From: DASXRC01 sp036506795
GTDB lineage: Bacteria > Actinomycetota > Actinomycetes > Mycobacteriales > Micromonosporaceae
DNA length: 64,000 nucleotides
Direction of reading: 5' to 3'
Assembly: GCA_036506795.1 (NCBI GenBank)
Contig: DASXRC010000021.1
Span: forward strand, 1-64,000
Position numbers and translations under genes: made by a program. Within the stretch, counting starts at the first letter, position 1, and each line of letters begins with the position of its first letter. The notes under the pieces were generated by a model, which was not told the origin of the DNA, made no database searches, and saw nothing but the letters and a program-made list of their open reading frames with translations. Positions 6,878-16,400 of this stretch are shown piece after piece.

Positions 6878-9331
6878 TCAGCCCGGTGGCGGCGCGAGCT
6901 CGCCGTTCGGGTGCGGCTCCACCGGCGGCGGGAACACCTTGGCGTAGATGTCGGCCTTCTCCTGCTCCCCGGCGCTGACGATGTCGACACCGAGTTGGGC
7001 CTGCGCCGCCTGGGCCTGCGCGCGCGCCGCCTCCGCCTCCCGGATCGAGATCGCCGTGCGTTGGAGGTCGTCCGAGTACGCGTCGAGCGCGGGACCCCCG
7101 CCGAGGAAGGCGTCGCAGACGATGCCGTCCGTGCGCAGTGTCACGACGTTGGCGGACAGGATGACTCCCGGCACCGTGAACGTTAGCGTGATGCCGCTGG
7201 CGTCGCCGGCGGTGCTCGCCTGGTCCGCCGGCTTCCATGTCTGCTTGAGATTTGGGTCGAACCGCGCCCAGCGCTCCGACCGGGTGACCGGGCGTGGCGT
7301 GCCGGGGTTGTTCGGGTCGTCCTCGACCGTGAGCCGGCCGTCGGCGTCCCGCACCGGAAAGAGTCGGGTCACCTCCTCGACGATCGGAACCTGCGCACCG
7401 GTGTAGTCGAACACCCCGTCCAGCTGGGTGAGGATGGTGCGGTACACGTTCGCGACGTTCGCGTCGTGGTCACCGATCGCGCCTGGCCCGAGGATCCGAC
7501 GCAGCCATCCCAGCAGCTCCGGCAGCGTCGCCTCCTCGTAGTCCGCGAGGGGCTGGCCCTTACCGTCGCGCGCCGGCGTGGCCATCTGCGCATCCTCGAA
7601 CCACTCGGTGAACATGGCCACCCGGACGTCGACCAAGTGCAGCAGCGACACGAACTCCTGGGTCATCTGGCGGAACACGAAGTTCAATGTTCGCGACAGG
7701 TTGGTGTTCGCGAGCGTACGGGTGATGGTCTGCTCCTCCTGCACCGTCGTGCTCGTGCTGGTCTTGCCCTCGACGCTCACCTTGCGCTCGCTTGACTTCT
7801 CCGCGGCGTTGCGGCGTACGGCGTTGCTGACCCGCTTGGCCGCGTCCTCCCTCGCGGACGCGGAGTTGTACGCGGCCTCGGCCGATACCGAGGCCGAGGC
7901 AACGCCCCAGCTGCCGCTGCCCGACGCGGTCACCTTGGCCGCGAACGCCTGCTGCTCCTTGCTGTTCGTGCTGCTCTCGGCGGTGACCGCATCCTCGAAG
8001 CTCTGGGTGGCCTTCTCGCCTGAGGACTCCAGGACCGACTCGGTCCGGGACTCGTCCACCTGCATGCTGCGGAAGGTCCGCATTGAGATCGTGGTCTGTT
8101 CGCCCGGGAGCAGGCTCATTGTCTGGACGACCCGGCCGGCACCGTACCGGCCGAGGAAGTTCGACAGCCGGAGGCAGTCGATGAGGATCAGGCGGCGCCG
8201 CGGGATGGCGGTCTTCCGGATCGCGGCCTCGCGCGTAGCCGTCGCCTTCCGTCCCACGGCGTCGGTGGCGGTGATCACGAAGGTGTGCGTGCCGACGCCG
8301 AGCTGGACCCGGCGCGACCACCGGCGTTGCGCGTCCACCGTGAGCACGGTGGCCGACCCGCCGTCCACGGCGCAAGCAACGGAGACCGCGGCGCCGCCGT
8401 CCACGACGACCCCGGACGCCTCGACCTCGACCTGTCCATCGGCGGCGAGGTAGATGTCGCGACCCGCCTGCGGAGCGTTGATGACGACCTGCGGAGGCGG
8501 ATAGCCCGGATCGGTCTGCTGGGCCGGTGCCGTGCTCATGGTGAGCGTTACCCGGTCGGAGAAGGTGGTGGTGCCAAGCGTCACGGTGGCGAACAGGGTC
8601 ACGGGCCCCGGCTTCAGAACGATCTGACCGGAGTAAAGCTCCGATCCCGTGCTGGTGGTGCCGGTGTGGGTCGCGGTGCCGGTCGTAGCCCCGGCCTTCA
8701 ACGCCAACGACTCTGGCAGCGTCTCGGTGTTGGTGTACGTGACGCGCACCGTCACCGTGTAGGCCGTGCCGGCCGCCGTGGCCGACAGCTGGCTCGACTG
8801 CGCCGGCGTGACGATGACGACCGTCGCCTTCGGCTTCTCCTGCTCGGTGTTGACCGGGCCACCCTCGGCGACCTCCGGTAACTCGGACTCCATCGCCGCG
8901 CGGGCGACGCCCACCGAGGCATCCGCCGGACTGACCGGCACATCGCCCGTTGGACCTCCGGTACCACCGACTCGCACCGGCGCCCCGAGTTCCGGGGCCG
9001 GAAGGTACCGGGTGACGCCGGCCGTGGCCGCCGGCGAGGCAGCCCCCTCCGCCTCGACCATGACCGGCTGGCCGTTCTCGACCGCGATAGCCACGCCCTC
9101 GAACCGGCGCCAGCCGCGGACAGTGCCGATCTCGTGAACCTGGCCCGACAGGTTGACCATCAGGGGCATCCCGAACGGATCGCGCTCGGGATCGAATGTC
9201 AGCACCGTGTACGTCCGGCCCGGATAGCTTGTCGGATCAGGCACGTTGTAGCTCAGGTGCGGCGCCTGCGACGAATCCGGGCTGTCGAGCCGGAGCATCG
9301 AGGCCGCCGTTACGGGTCCATCGGCCGCCAC
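6878..9331 (-). CDS. Large Ig-like/helical protein of unknown function
   Basis: 817 residues from GTG at 9331, with GGGAGG about ten bases upstream. There is no signal peptide and no transmembrane helix. Two beta-rich segments (about 170-275 and 280-375; the second contains GVGTHTFVITATDAVGRKAT) look like bacterial Ig-like domains. Residues ~400-560 are Ser/Ala/Glu-rich and probably helical (e.g. SSTNSKEQQAFAAKVTASGS). The C-terminal third has mixed helical stretches and ends in a Pro-rich tail (ELAPPPG). I do not recognise the family. It is co-transcribed with the M15 peptidase. Possibilities are a surface structure, a phage-tail-like or contractile-injection-associated protein, or a large bacteriocin-like protein; none is demonstrated. 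Confidence 0.75.
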   Translation of the reverse strand: MAADGPVTAASMLRLDSPDSSQAPHLSYNVPDPTSYPGRTYTVLTFDPERDPFGMPLMVNLSGQVHEIGTVRGWRRFEGVAIAVENGQPVMVEAEGAASPAATAGVTRYLPAPELGAPVRVGGTGGPTGDVPVSPADASVGVARAAMESELPEVAEGGPVNTEQEKPKATVVIVTPAQSSQLSATAAGTAYTVTVRVTYTNTETLPESLALKAGATTGTATHTGTTSTGSELYSGQIVLKPGPVTLFATVTLGTTTFSDRVTLTMSTAPAQQTDPGYPPPQVVINAPQAGRDIYLAADGQVEVEASGVVVDGGAAVSVACAVDGGSATVLTVDAQRRWSRRVQLGVGTHTFVITATDAVGRKATATREAAIRKTAIPRRRLILIDCLRLSNFLGRYGAGRVVQTMSLLPGEQTTISMRTFRSMQVDESRTESVLESSGEKATQSFEDAVTAESSTNSKEQQAFAAKVTASGSGSWGVASASVSAEAAYNSASAREDAAKRVSNAVRRNAAEKSSERKVSVEGKTSTSTTVQEEQTITRTLANTNLSRTLNFVFRQMTQEFVSLLHLVDVRVAMFTEWFEDAQMATPARDGKGQPLADYEEATLPELLGWLRRILGPGAIGDHDANVANVYRTILTQLDGVFDYTGAQVPIVEEVTRLFPVRDADGRLTVEDDPNNPGTPRPVTRSERWARFDPNLKQTWKPADQASTAGDASGITLTFTVPGVILSANVVTLRTDGIVCDAFLGGGPALDAYSDDLQRTAISIREAEAARAQAQAAQAQLGVDIVSAGEQEKADIYAKVFPPPVEPHPNGELAPPPG

Positions 9332-9499
9332 GACAGCTCACCTCCCCAGGGCCTGTCGACACCGAGCGTACGGCTGCGGAGGGATCCGCAGTTCGGATGT
9401 TTCGGAAAACCGACACACGTCGATTGCCCGGTCCGGGGTGGGTCGGCCGGCGCGTTGAACCGGCGGGGGGTGCCTTCCGTGTCACGTCATGGCGAGGTG

Positions 9500-9643
9500 A
9501 TGCAGATGCCCAACCAGATCATGACCACGCGTCGGTGGCTCTGGGTGGTCGTGGTGCTCGCGGCGGTGGTGGCAATCGTCATCGCGGTCTTCGCGCTGAA
9601 CGGTGGCGCGGGCGGCAGCGGCGGCGGACCCGGGGGCTACTAG
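9500..9643 (+). CDS. Small single-pass membrane protein (47 aa)
   Basis: ATG at 9500 follows a GCGAGG-like site. The predicted peptide has a short polar start (MQMPNQIMTTRRW), one strong hydrophobic helix (LWVVVVLAAVVAIVIAVFAL) and a Gly/Ser-rich tail ending GGPGGY. Two Arg before the helix suggest an N-in orientation. No family is recognised. It stands alone between the 817-residue gene (divergent) and the biosynthetic leader. Small genes of this sort are easily mispredicted, hence the low score. Confidence 0.4.
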   Translation: MQMPNQIMTTRRWLWVVVVLAAVVAIVIAVFALNGGAGGSGGGPGGY

Positions 9644-10307
9644 TTCTTCGAGCCGGACCGACGCTTTGGGCGCTTCGGAGAATGTGACGACGCCGCAATC
9701 ACCGGATGTACGTTGGACAATTACTCTTTGCAATCCAACGCGTGGCATGGGTGCCCGGAAGTCCGAGCACCCATCCACCGATCGTCGTGTGTGGCTCGGT
9801 CCAACGTCGCCGCCCGGCTCGTCGCGAACGCGTTTCGGCGGCGCTCCCGAATTGTTTGCCTCACCGCAGTCGCGCGGCGACCTCTGCCTCCGAGAGGCGA
9901 TCGGAGATAATTGCGGAAGAGTTGCGGTCGAGTTTCAATTACGTAATTACACATCTGGATGGCTTCGCTCCTTGCGAATATCGCCGGGGGCGCATTCTTG
10001 TGCTCGAGCCACGCGACGGAGAGTCAACCCTGCGTAACGCCTGAGGTCGCCCGGAACAGGAGCATTAGTCCGTTCAGGGGCGGGTTGCCGGGCGACCATG
10101 GCCAGGATTAAGCATGGCAAAGCATGTTAGATGTCACCTAGACGTTTATTTAGTAATTGCGGCAAACATGGCCTCGTGGTGCCTCGTTGGTGTTGGCGTG
10201 CCGGCAGCTCTTCCATTCGAAGGTGCCATGTGCTTAATCTCTGTCTGTCCCCCCGAGGTCGCGCCGGACGACGAACCGCGTGCGCTTTCCAGAGCGGTGG
10301 AGCTGGC
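9644..10307 (+). promoter_or_regulatory. AT-richer leader/promoter region of the biosynthetic operon
   Basis: These 664 bases have no convincing gene and are visibly lower in GC than their surroundings, especially 9905-9960 and 10100-10250. Structure seen: a 7-bp inverted repeat CGTTGGA/TCCAACG (9711-9717 and 9734-9740), a perfect 12-bp palindrome AATTACGTAATT (9937-9948), and an imperfect long-range inverted repeat (listed separately). They may be operator or attenuator elements controlling the ten-gene operon starting at 10308. No regulator gene lies in the operon, so control is presumably from elsewhere in the genome. Exact promoter boxes could not be assigned. Confidence 0.45.
10107..10238 (+). 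repeat. Imperfect inverted repeat in the operon leader
   Basis: ATTAAGCATGGCA (10107-10119) is mirrored by TGCCATGTGCTTAAT (10224-10238), with two extra bases in the second arm and ~104 bases between. In RNA this could close a long structured leader just upstream of the first gene of the operon. It may be regulatory or incidental. Confidence 0.35.
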
Positions 10308-11066
10308 ATGAGCGGTGCTTTGGTCAATGGCACCGATCGTTGGTTCGCCCCATCGCCCGCGCGCCCCGAGGCGGTCGCCGTTCTCCTGTGCCTCCCGTAT
10401 GCGGGCGCCGGCGCGAGCGCGTTCCACGCCTGGCAGCGGGCGTACCCCAAGGAGATCGATCTCCAGCCGGTGCAGCTGCCGGGCCGCGAGAACCGGATCG
10501 CGGAGCCACACCGGGTGGATCCCGACGAGGTGGCCGATGCGGTCGCCGGGCGGATCGACCGGCCGTACGCGATCTACGGACACAGCATGGGCGCGCGGTT
10601 GGGCTTCGAGGTGATCCGATCCCTGCGCCGGCTCGGTGCCCCGGCGCCGGCGCGGTTCTACGTCGGCGGCTGTCGACCGCCGGACGAGACCGAGCCGTTG
10701 GTGCGGCTCGCCAGGCTGCCGGAGGCCGAGTTCGTCCGGCGATTGCGCGAGCTCGGCGGGTCTCTCGCCGAGGCGCTCGAGGTCCCGGAGCTGCGCGAGC
10801 TCGTGCTGCCGACGCTCCGGGCCGACTTCGGATGGATCGACGGCTATCGGTACGAGGGGGAGGCGCCGCTGCCCATGCCGATCGTCGGCTTCGCCGGCGA
10901 CGCCGATCCGGCGGCGCCGCCGGACACCATGGCGGGGTGGTGCCGGCATACCGTCTCCGGCTTCAGGTTGTGCGTCATGCCGGGTGATCACTTCTTCCTG
11001 CACACCCGGGCCGCGGACGTCGCGGCGACGATCAGCGCGGATCTTCTCTGCTGGGACGCGTCGTGA
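10308..11066 (+). CDS. Type II (editing) thioesterase of the NRPS/PKS operon
   Basis: 252 residues from ATG 10308 (GGTGGAG upstream); the frame is open further upstream but that extension is not protein-like. It has the external thioesterase fold: LPYAGAGASAF oxyanion segment, QLPGRENR, nucleophile elbow GHSMGA (Ser93), acid Asp in FAGDADPAAPP and His in MPGDHFFLH. Such enzymes hydrolyse misprimed or stalled acyl groups from carrier-protein phosphopantetheine arms and keep the assembly line active. As first gene it overlaps the LanB-like gene by four bases (GTGA), so the two are translationally coupled. Confidence 0.92.
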   Translation: MSGALVNGTDRWFAPSPARPEAVAVLLCLPYAGAGASAFHAWQRAYPKEIDLQPVQLPGRENRIAEPHRVDPDEVADAVAGRIDRPYAIYGHSMGARLGFEVIRSLRRLGAPAPARFYVGGCRPPDETEPLVRLARLPEAEFVRRLRELGGSLAEALEVPELRELVLPTLRADFGWIDGYRYEGEAPLPMPIVGFAGDADPAAPPDTMAGWCRHTVSGFRLCVMPGDHFFLHTRAADVAATISADLLCWDAS

Positions 11067-13402
11067 TCACGGGAGGACACCTCGTTCCGCTGCCAGGTAC
11101 CGGCTGGAGCCTTTGGCGCGACGCCGTGCTCCGCACCACGGGCTTCCCGGCCGACGGCCTCGATCGGCTCGCCGCACCGGCGGCAGCCGAGGCCGCGGAC
11201 GCCCACCTCGCCGGACGCCTCGGTGCCGAAGCCTTCGCCGACGCGTACGCGGACGCGGCAGCTGCGATCGGCGCGGCGGTCTTCGCGATCGCCGACGACC
11301 CACTGTTCCGGGAGGCCGTGACGTGGCAGAACCGCACCGCGCTGCACACCATCGGCTCGATCCGGCGGCAGGGGCCCGACGCACCACGCAACTCCCAGCG
11401 CCGCACGCGCGAGGAGATGGTCGCGCGCTACTGGCAGCGCTACTGCGCCAAGAACGAAACGATCGGGTTCTTTGGCCCGGTCTGCTGGGCCCGGCTGGAC
11501 CGACACGCCGCGACCAGCGCCCGGCCCGGTTCGGTGCTGGTCCGCGGCCGACGCGTCTACTTCGAACACTGGGCACTGGCCGCCTATGCGGAGTCCGTGG
11601 CCGCCGATCCCGTGGCCCGGCCGTGGCTGGCCCCGTCACTGCCGCCGCACCTGTCCCTGGACGGCCGCCAGCTGATCCGGCCCATCCAGCCCGCCGTTCC
11701 ACTCTCCGCTGCTGAGGCGGCCCTGGTGGCCCGCTGCGACGGACGGCGACCGGCGATCGAAATCGCGAAGGACGTCGCCGCCGACCGCGATTCGCCGCTG
11801 CGGACCGCCGACGACGGCCTCTTGTTGCTGCGACGGCTCGTCGACCGTGGCTTCCTTCAATGGGACGTGGACATTCCCGTGCGGATGGACGCCGAGGACG
11901 TGCTCGAGCGGCGGCTCGACGCGATCGCCGATCCGGACGCGCGCGATCGGTCACTGGCCGGCCTCCGCCGGCTGCAGGCTGCGCGCGACGCCGTCGCGAC
12001 GGCGGCCGGCGACCCGGACGCGCTGCTCGCCGCGCACAGCCAACTGGACGAGGAGTTCACCGCGCTCACCGGCCGAACGCCGCACCGGAGGGCCGGCGAG
12101 ATGTACGCCGGACGCACGCTGTGCGTGGAGGAGTGCACCCGCGACCTCGACGTGCTGATCGGCGAGTCGGTGTTGGCGGCGATGGCACCACCGCTCACGA
12201 TCCTGCTTCGGGTGGCCCGCTGGCTGTCGTCCGCCGCCGCCGAGGCGTACCTGGCGGCGTTTCGCGGCCTCTACGCCGAGCTCACCGAGGAGCTGGGCAT
12301 CCCCGACGTGCCGCTCGGCCAACTGTGGTTCCTCGCGCAAGGATTGTTCTTCGACGCCGGCGGCGACCGTCCGATCGATCGCGTCGCCGAGGAATTCGGC
12401 CGGCGATGGGAGAAGCTGTTCGGTCTCGATCGGCACGGCCCCGACGTCCGGTCCGTCGTACTCAGCGGCGCCGAACTGGCCGACGCCGCGGCGGACATGT
12501 TCCCCGCGTCCGGACCGGGTTGGCGGGCGGCCCGGGTGCACGGCCCCGACGTGCACATCTGCGCGGAGAGCGCGGAGGCGGTCGCGCGTGGCGAGTTCAG
12601 CCTCGTCCTCGGCGAGCTGCACACCGCCTGGGCGACGCTCCAGGCCGGGGCGCTGATGACCGGCGCGCCGGAACCGGACCGGCTCCGCGCCGCCCTGCTC
12701 GAGGACATCGGACCCTGCCGGATCCTGCCCCTGCTGCCGACCAGCTGGCCCCGGTATAGCGCCCGGCTGGCCGGCGCTCTGGATAACCCGACCGACGCGC
12801 AGCTGGGCTTCGCGCCGGCGCCGGGCGCGGATCCCGCCCGGCTGCTGTCCTTGACTAACTTGTCGGTGTCCGACGTGGACGGTGAGCTGGTGGTCCGGTC
12901 CTGGGATGGCCGGCGGTGGCCGCTGATCGAGTTCTTCGCGGAACTGATCGCCATCCACACCCAGGGCGCGTTCAAGCTCCAGTCCACGGCGGCCCACTCG
13001 CCACGGATCAGCATCGACCGGATGGTGGTCGCGCGGGAGACCTGGCGGACCACGGTGGGTGCGACGGGTCTGGCCGATGTCGCGGACGAACGCGAGCAGT
13101 ACCTGGCCACCCGGCGGTGGCGGGCCGGCCTCGGCCTGCCCGAGCGGGTATTCGTCGCGCTGAGCACCGAGACGAAGCCCTCCTATGTGGATTTCACGAG
13201 CCCGGTCTACGTCGGGGCCTTCGTCCGAACGGTCCGCGCGGCGCGGCGCGAGGCCGGCGACGACGCCGAGCTGACGATCACCGAGATGCTGCCGACTCCG
13301 GCTCAGGCCTGGGTTTCCGATGCTGCCGGCCGGCGGTACTTCTCCGAGTTGCGGATCCACGCCGTGGACCCCGAACCCGGCCGGACCGGAGGCGGCTCAT
13401 GA
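11063..13402 (+). CDS. LanB-like protein: lantibiotic dehydratase N-terminal (glutamylation) domain, no elimination domain
   Basis: 779 residues from GTG 11063. The segment QNRTALHTIGSIRR followed by RYWQRYCAKNETIGFFGP (about residues 93-137) is characteristic of the lantibiotic dehydratase N-terminal domain. That domain uses aminoacyl-tRNA, classically Glu-tRNA, to acylate Ser/Thr hydroxyls. The similarity in layout extends to the C-terminus (FVALSTETKPSYVDFTSP). The separate SpaB_C-type elimination domain seen after it in full-length LanB is not present, and no such gene or precursor peptide is nearby. It sits between the type II thioesterase and the first NRPS with four-base overlaps on both sides, so it belongs to this pathway. 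I infer a tRNA-dependent acylation of a carrier-bound or released intermediate; the substrate is unknown. Confidence 0.75.
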   Translation: MITGGHLVPLPGTGWSLWRDAVLRTTGFPADGLDRLAAPAAAEAADAHLAGRLGAEAFADAYADAAAAIGAAVFAIADDPLFREAVTWQNRTALHTIGSIRRQGPDAPRNSQRRTREEMVARYWQRYCAKNETIGFFGPVCWARLDRHAATSARPGSVLVRGRRVYFEHWALAAYAESVAADPVARPWLAPSLPPHLSLDGRQLIRPIQPAVPLSAAEAALVARCDGRRPAIEIAKDVAADRDSPLRTADDGLLLLRRLVDRGFLQWDVDIPVRMDAEDVLERRLDAIADPDARDRSLAGLRRLQAARDAVATAAGDPDALLAAHSQLDEEFTALTGRTPHRRAGEMYAGRTLCVEECTRDLDVLIGESVLAAMAPPLTILLRVARWLSSAAAEAYLAAFRGLYAELTEELGIPDVPLGQLWFLAQGLFFDAGGDRPIDRVAEEFGRRWEKLFGLDRHGPDVRSVVLSGAELADAAADMFPASGPGWRAARVHGPDVHICAESAEAVARGEFSLVLGELHTAWATLQAGALMTGAPEPDRLRAALLEDIGPCRILPLLPTSWPRYSARLAGALDNPTDAQLGFAPAPGADPARLLSLTNLSVSDVDGELVVRSWDGRRWPLIEFFAELIAIHTQGAFKLQSTAAHSPRISIDRMVVARETWRTTVGATGLADVADEREQYLATRRWRAGLGLPERVFVALSTETKPSYVDFTSPVYVGAFVRTVRAARREAGDDAELTITEMLPTPAQAWVSDAAGRRYFSELRIHAVDPEPGRTGGGS

Positions 13403-16400
13403 CTTTGCTCGGTGACCTGGTCGCCGCCCGGGCCGCCGAGTGGCCGGGCGGGATCGCCGTCCGGCAATGGGACGAGGCGCTCACGTACCGCGAGCTGACC
13501 GACGCCGCGGCCCGGTTGGCGAACGTGCTGCGGCGCCACGGCGTCGGCCCGGAGGTCCGGGTCGGGGTTTGTGCCAGGCGCCACCCACAGGTCCTGGTGG
13601 GTCTGCTCGGTGTGCTGTTCGCCGGCGGCGCGTACGTGCCGCTCGATCCGGGGCACCCGCCGACCCGTCGCGCGCTGGTCCTCGCCGACGCGGGCATCGC
13701 CGTGGTGGTCGTCGACGACGCGGGCGCGGCCGCCCTGGCCGGCAGCGGCCTGCGCCTCGTGCCGCTCGGGGTCGGCGGCGAGTCGGGTAGTCCGCCGCCC
13801 TCGGCCGTCCCCGACAACGCGGCGTACGTCCTCTACACGTCGGGTTCGACCGGGCGTCCCAAGGGCGTCACCGTCTCGCACCGGAACGCGGTCGCGTTCA
13901 CCACCTCGACCGCGCGGGCCTTCGAGCTGGACGAGACCTGCCGCAGCATCGGCTTCGCCGCGCTCGGATTCGATGTGTCCATTCTGGACATCTTCGCCCC
14001 GCTCAGCCGGGGCGGATCGGTTGCGCTGATCCCCGATACCGATCGCGTCGACCCCGCCCGATTGCAGCACTTCCTGGAGGCTCACGACGTCACGTGGGGA
14101 TGTCTGCCACCCGCCCTGCTGCCGCTGCTCGACCCCGACCGTCTGCGCAACCTCCGGCACGCGATCACGGCGGGCGAGCCGCCGGGCCCCGAACAGGTCG
14201 CCCGCTGGTCCGCCCCGCCGCGCCGCCGGTTCTACAACTGGTATGGCCCGACCGAGACCACCGTCTGCGTGGTGGGCACCGAGCTGACCGGCGCATGGGA
14301 CCGGCCGCTGCCCATCGGGCACCCTCTTGCCGGCTGCCGGGCGTACGTGCTGGACGAGCGGCTTCGGCCGTGCCCACCCGGAGTCCCGGGCGAACTGCAC
14401 GTCGGCGGTCCGCAGGTCGCCCGCGGCTACCTGGGTCGCCCCGCGCTGACGGCGGATCGCTTCGTGCCGGACCCGTTCGGCGACGTGCCCGGCGCACGGC
14501 TCTACCGGACCGGCGACCGGGTGACCTGGAACCCGGCGCGCGGGTTGGAGTTTCTTGGTCGCCTGGACCGCCAGGTGAAGATCGCCGGCCAGCGGGTCGA
14601 GCTCGGCGAGGTGGAGTCGGTGCTTCGACTCCACGCCGACGTCCTCCAGGCGGTGGCCGACATCCGGCCGGGTCCGGCCGGCCAGGCCGAGCTCGTCGCC
14701 TACCTCACCCCCGCCACGGCTCCGGATCTCTCGACCGTGCGGGCGCACTGTGCCGACCGGCTGCCGTCGTACATGATCCCCACCCGGGTTGTACGCCTGG
14801 CTGCGTTGCCGCTCAACGTCTCCGGAAAGGTCGACCTCGCCGCCCTGCAGATGACGGCGGCCGCGCGGACCGAGGCCCGACGGTCCACCGACCGGCCGAG
14901 CGGGCAGGTCGCGACGCCGATGCAGGCGGACGTCCTCACCGCAGTCCTCGCGGCGTGGCGAAGCGTGTTCGACACCGGCGAACCGGGCCTCGATGACGAC
15001 TTCCTGGAGTGCGGCGGGCATTCGCTGCTGGCCATGCGCCTGGTCGCCGCCCTGCGCGGTCGGCTCAACCGCGCCGTGACGGTGGAGGATGTGCTCGCCG
15101 GGCGTACGCCCGCGGGCCTGGCCGCCCGCGTGGCGCGGCTCGCAGAGCACGGCGACGTTCCGGTGCGCACCGGGCAGCCGCCGGCCCTCTCCCCGGCGCA
15201 GCGGAGGGTGTGGTTCGTCGACCGCCTCGCCGCGACCACGCCGGCGTACAACATCGCCTTCGCGGAGCGGCTCCGCGGCGACCTCGACCTCCCGGCACTG
15301 GCCGCCGCGCTGCGGGCGGTGGCCGACAAGCACGACGTGCTGCGCTGGCGACTGCCGGCGACCGGCGGCCAGCCTCGCGTCGTGGTGGAGCCGCCCGGAC
15401 CGGTGCCGCTGCCGGTCGAGGAGCTGCGTGGGCCGGACGCGGAACGGCTCCTGCGCGATCGGCTTGACGCCGAGGCCAGCGAGCGGTTCGACCTGGCCGA
15501 GGGTCCACTGTGGCGGGTTCGGCTGTTCCGGCTGGGGGAGCGGGAGCACGTCCTCGCGGTCACCGTCCACCACACGGTGTTCGACGGCTGGTCCCAGGAG
15601 CTGTTCCAGCGCGACCTGAGCCGGGCGTACGCGGCGGCGCACGAGGGACGGGCGCCGGACCTCGGCGCGCTGTCGGCGACGTACGCCGACTACGTCGGCT
15701 GGCTGTCGGACCGGAACCGGCGGCACGGCACGGACGTCGGCTGGTGGTTCGACCACCTGACCGGGGCGCCGACGGTGCTCGACCTGCCGCGCGACTCGGC
15801 CCGTCCGCCGGTGCAGACGTTCCATGGAGCGCGGTCCCACGCCACGGTCGCCGCCGGACCGGCCAGCGACGTCGATGCGCTGGCCGCCGCCCGAGGCACG
15901 ACGCCGTACGCCGTCCTGCTCGCCGCCTTCGCCCAGTTCCTGCGCCGGCTGACCGGCCAACACGAGGTCGTCGTCGGTGCGCCGGTCGCCGATCGTCGGC
16001 ACCCCGCGTTCGACGACGTGATCGGTTTCTGCGTGGACACCGTGCCGCTGCGGCTGGCGGTCCACGACGACCAGAGCTTCGGCGGCCACGTCGACGCGTG
16101 CCGGGCCGAGCTGGTGGCCGCCCTCGCCCGGACCGACACCCCGCTGGAGCGCATCGTGGCCGCCCTCGGCGTGCAGCGGGACCTGTCGCGCAATCCGTTG
16201 ATCCAGGTGCTGTTCAACATGTACAACTTCGCGGAGGCGGGGCTCGCTTTGCCGGGCCTGACCGCGGAGGCACTCGAGGCCGGACTGCCCGGTTCCCTGT
16301 TCGACCTCACCCTGTACGTATCGGTGCGCGGCGACGAGTACGCGCTGCAGGCCGTCTACAACGCCGACCTCTACCGGCGGGAGCGGGTCGACGCGCTGCT

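Noticed and set aside
9706..10044. A 112-codon plus-strand frame in the operon leader
   Set aside because: No recognisable family, no ribosome binding site, and base composition unlike the genes around it.
10131..10307. N-terminal extension of the type II thioesterase from ATG 10131
   Set aside because: The extension is Arg/Cys/Ser-rich and unlike the family; ATG 10308 has a better ribosome binding site and gives the normal length.
12916..13398. Upstream extension of the first NRPS
   Set aside because: It overlaps the LanB-like gene in another frame and is not protein-like; ATG 13399 gives the usual A-domain start and a four-base coupling.
11063..13402. A lanthipeptide or thiopeptide cluster
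   Set aside because: Only the LanB-like protein fits; there is no precursor peptide, cyclase, YcaO or elimination-domain gene, and all neighbours are NRPS/PKS genes.
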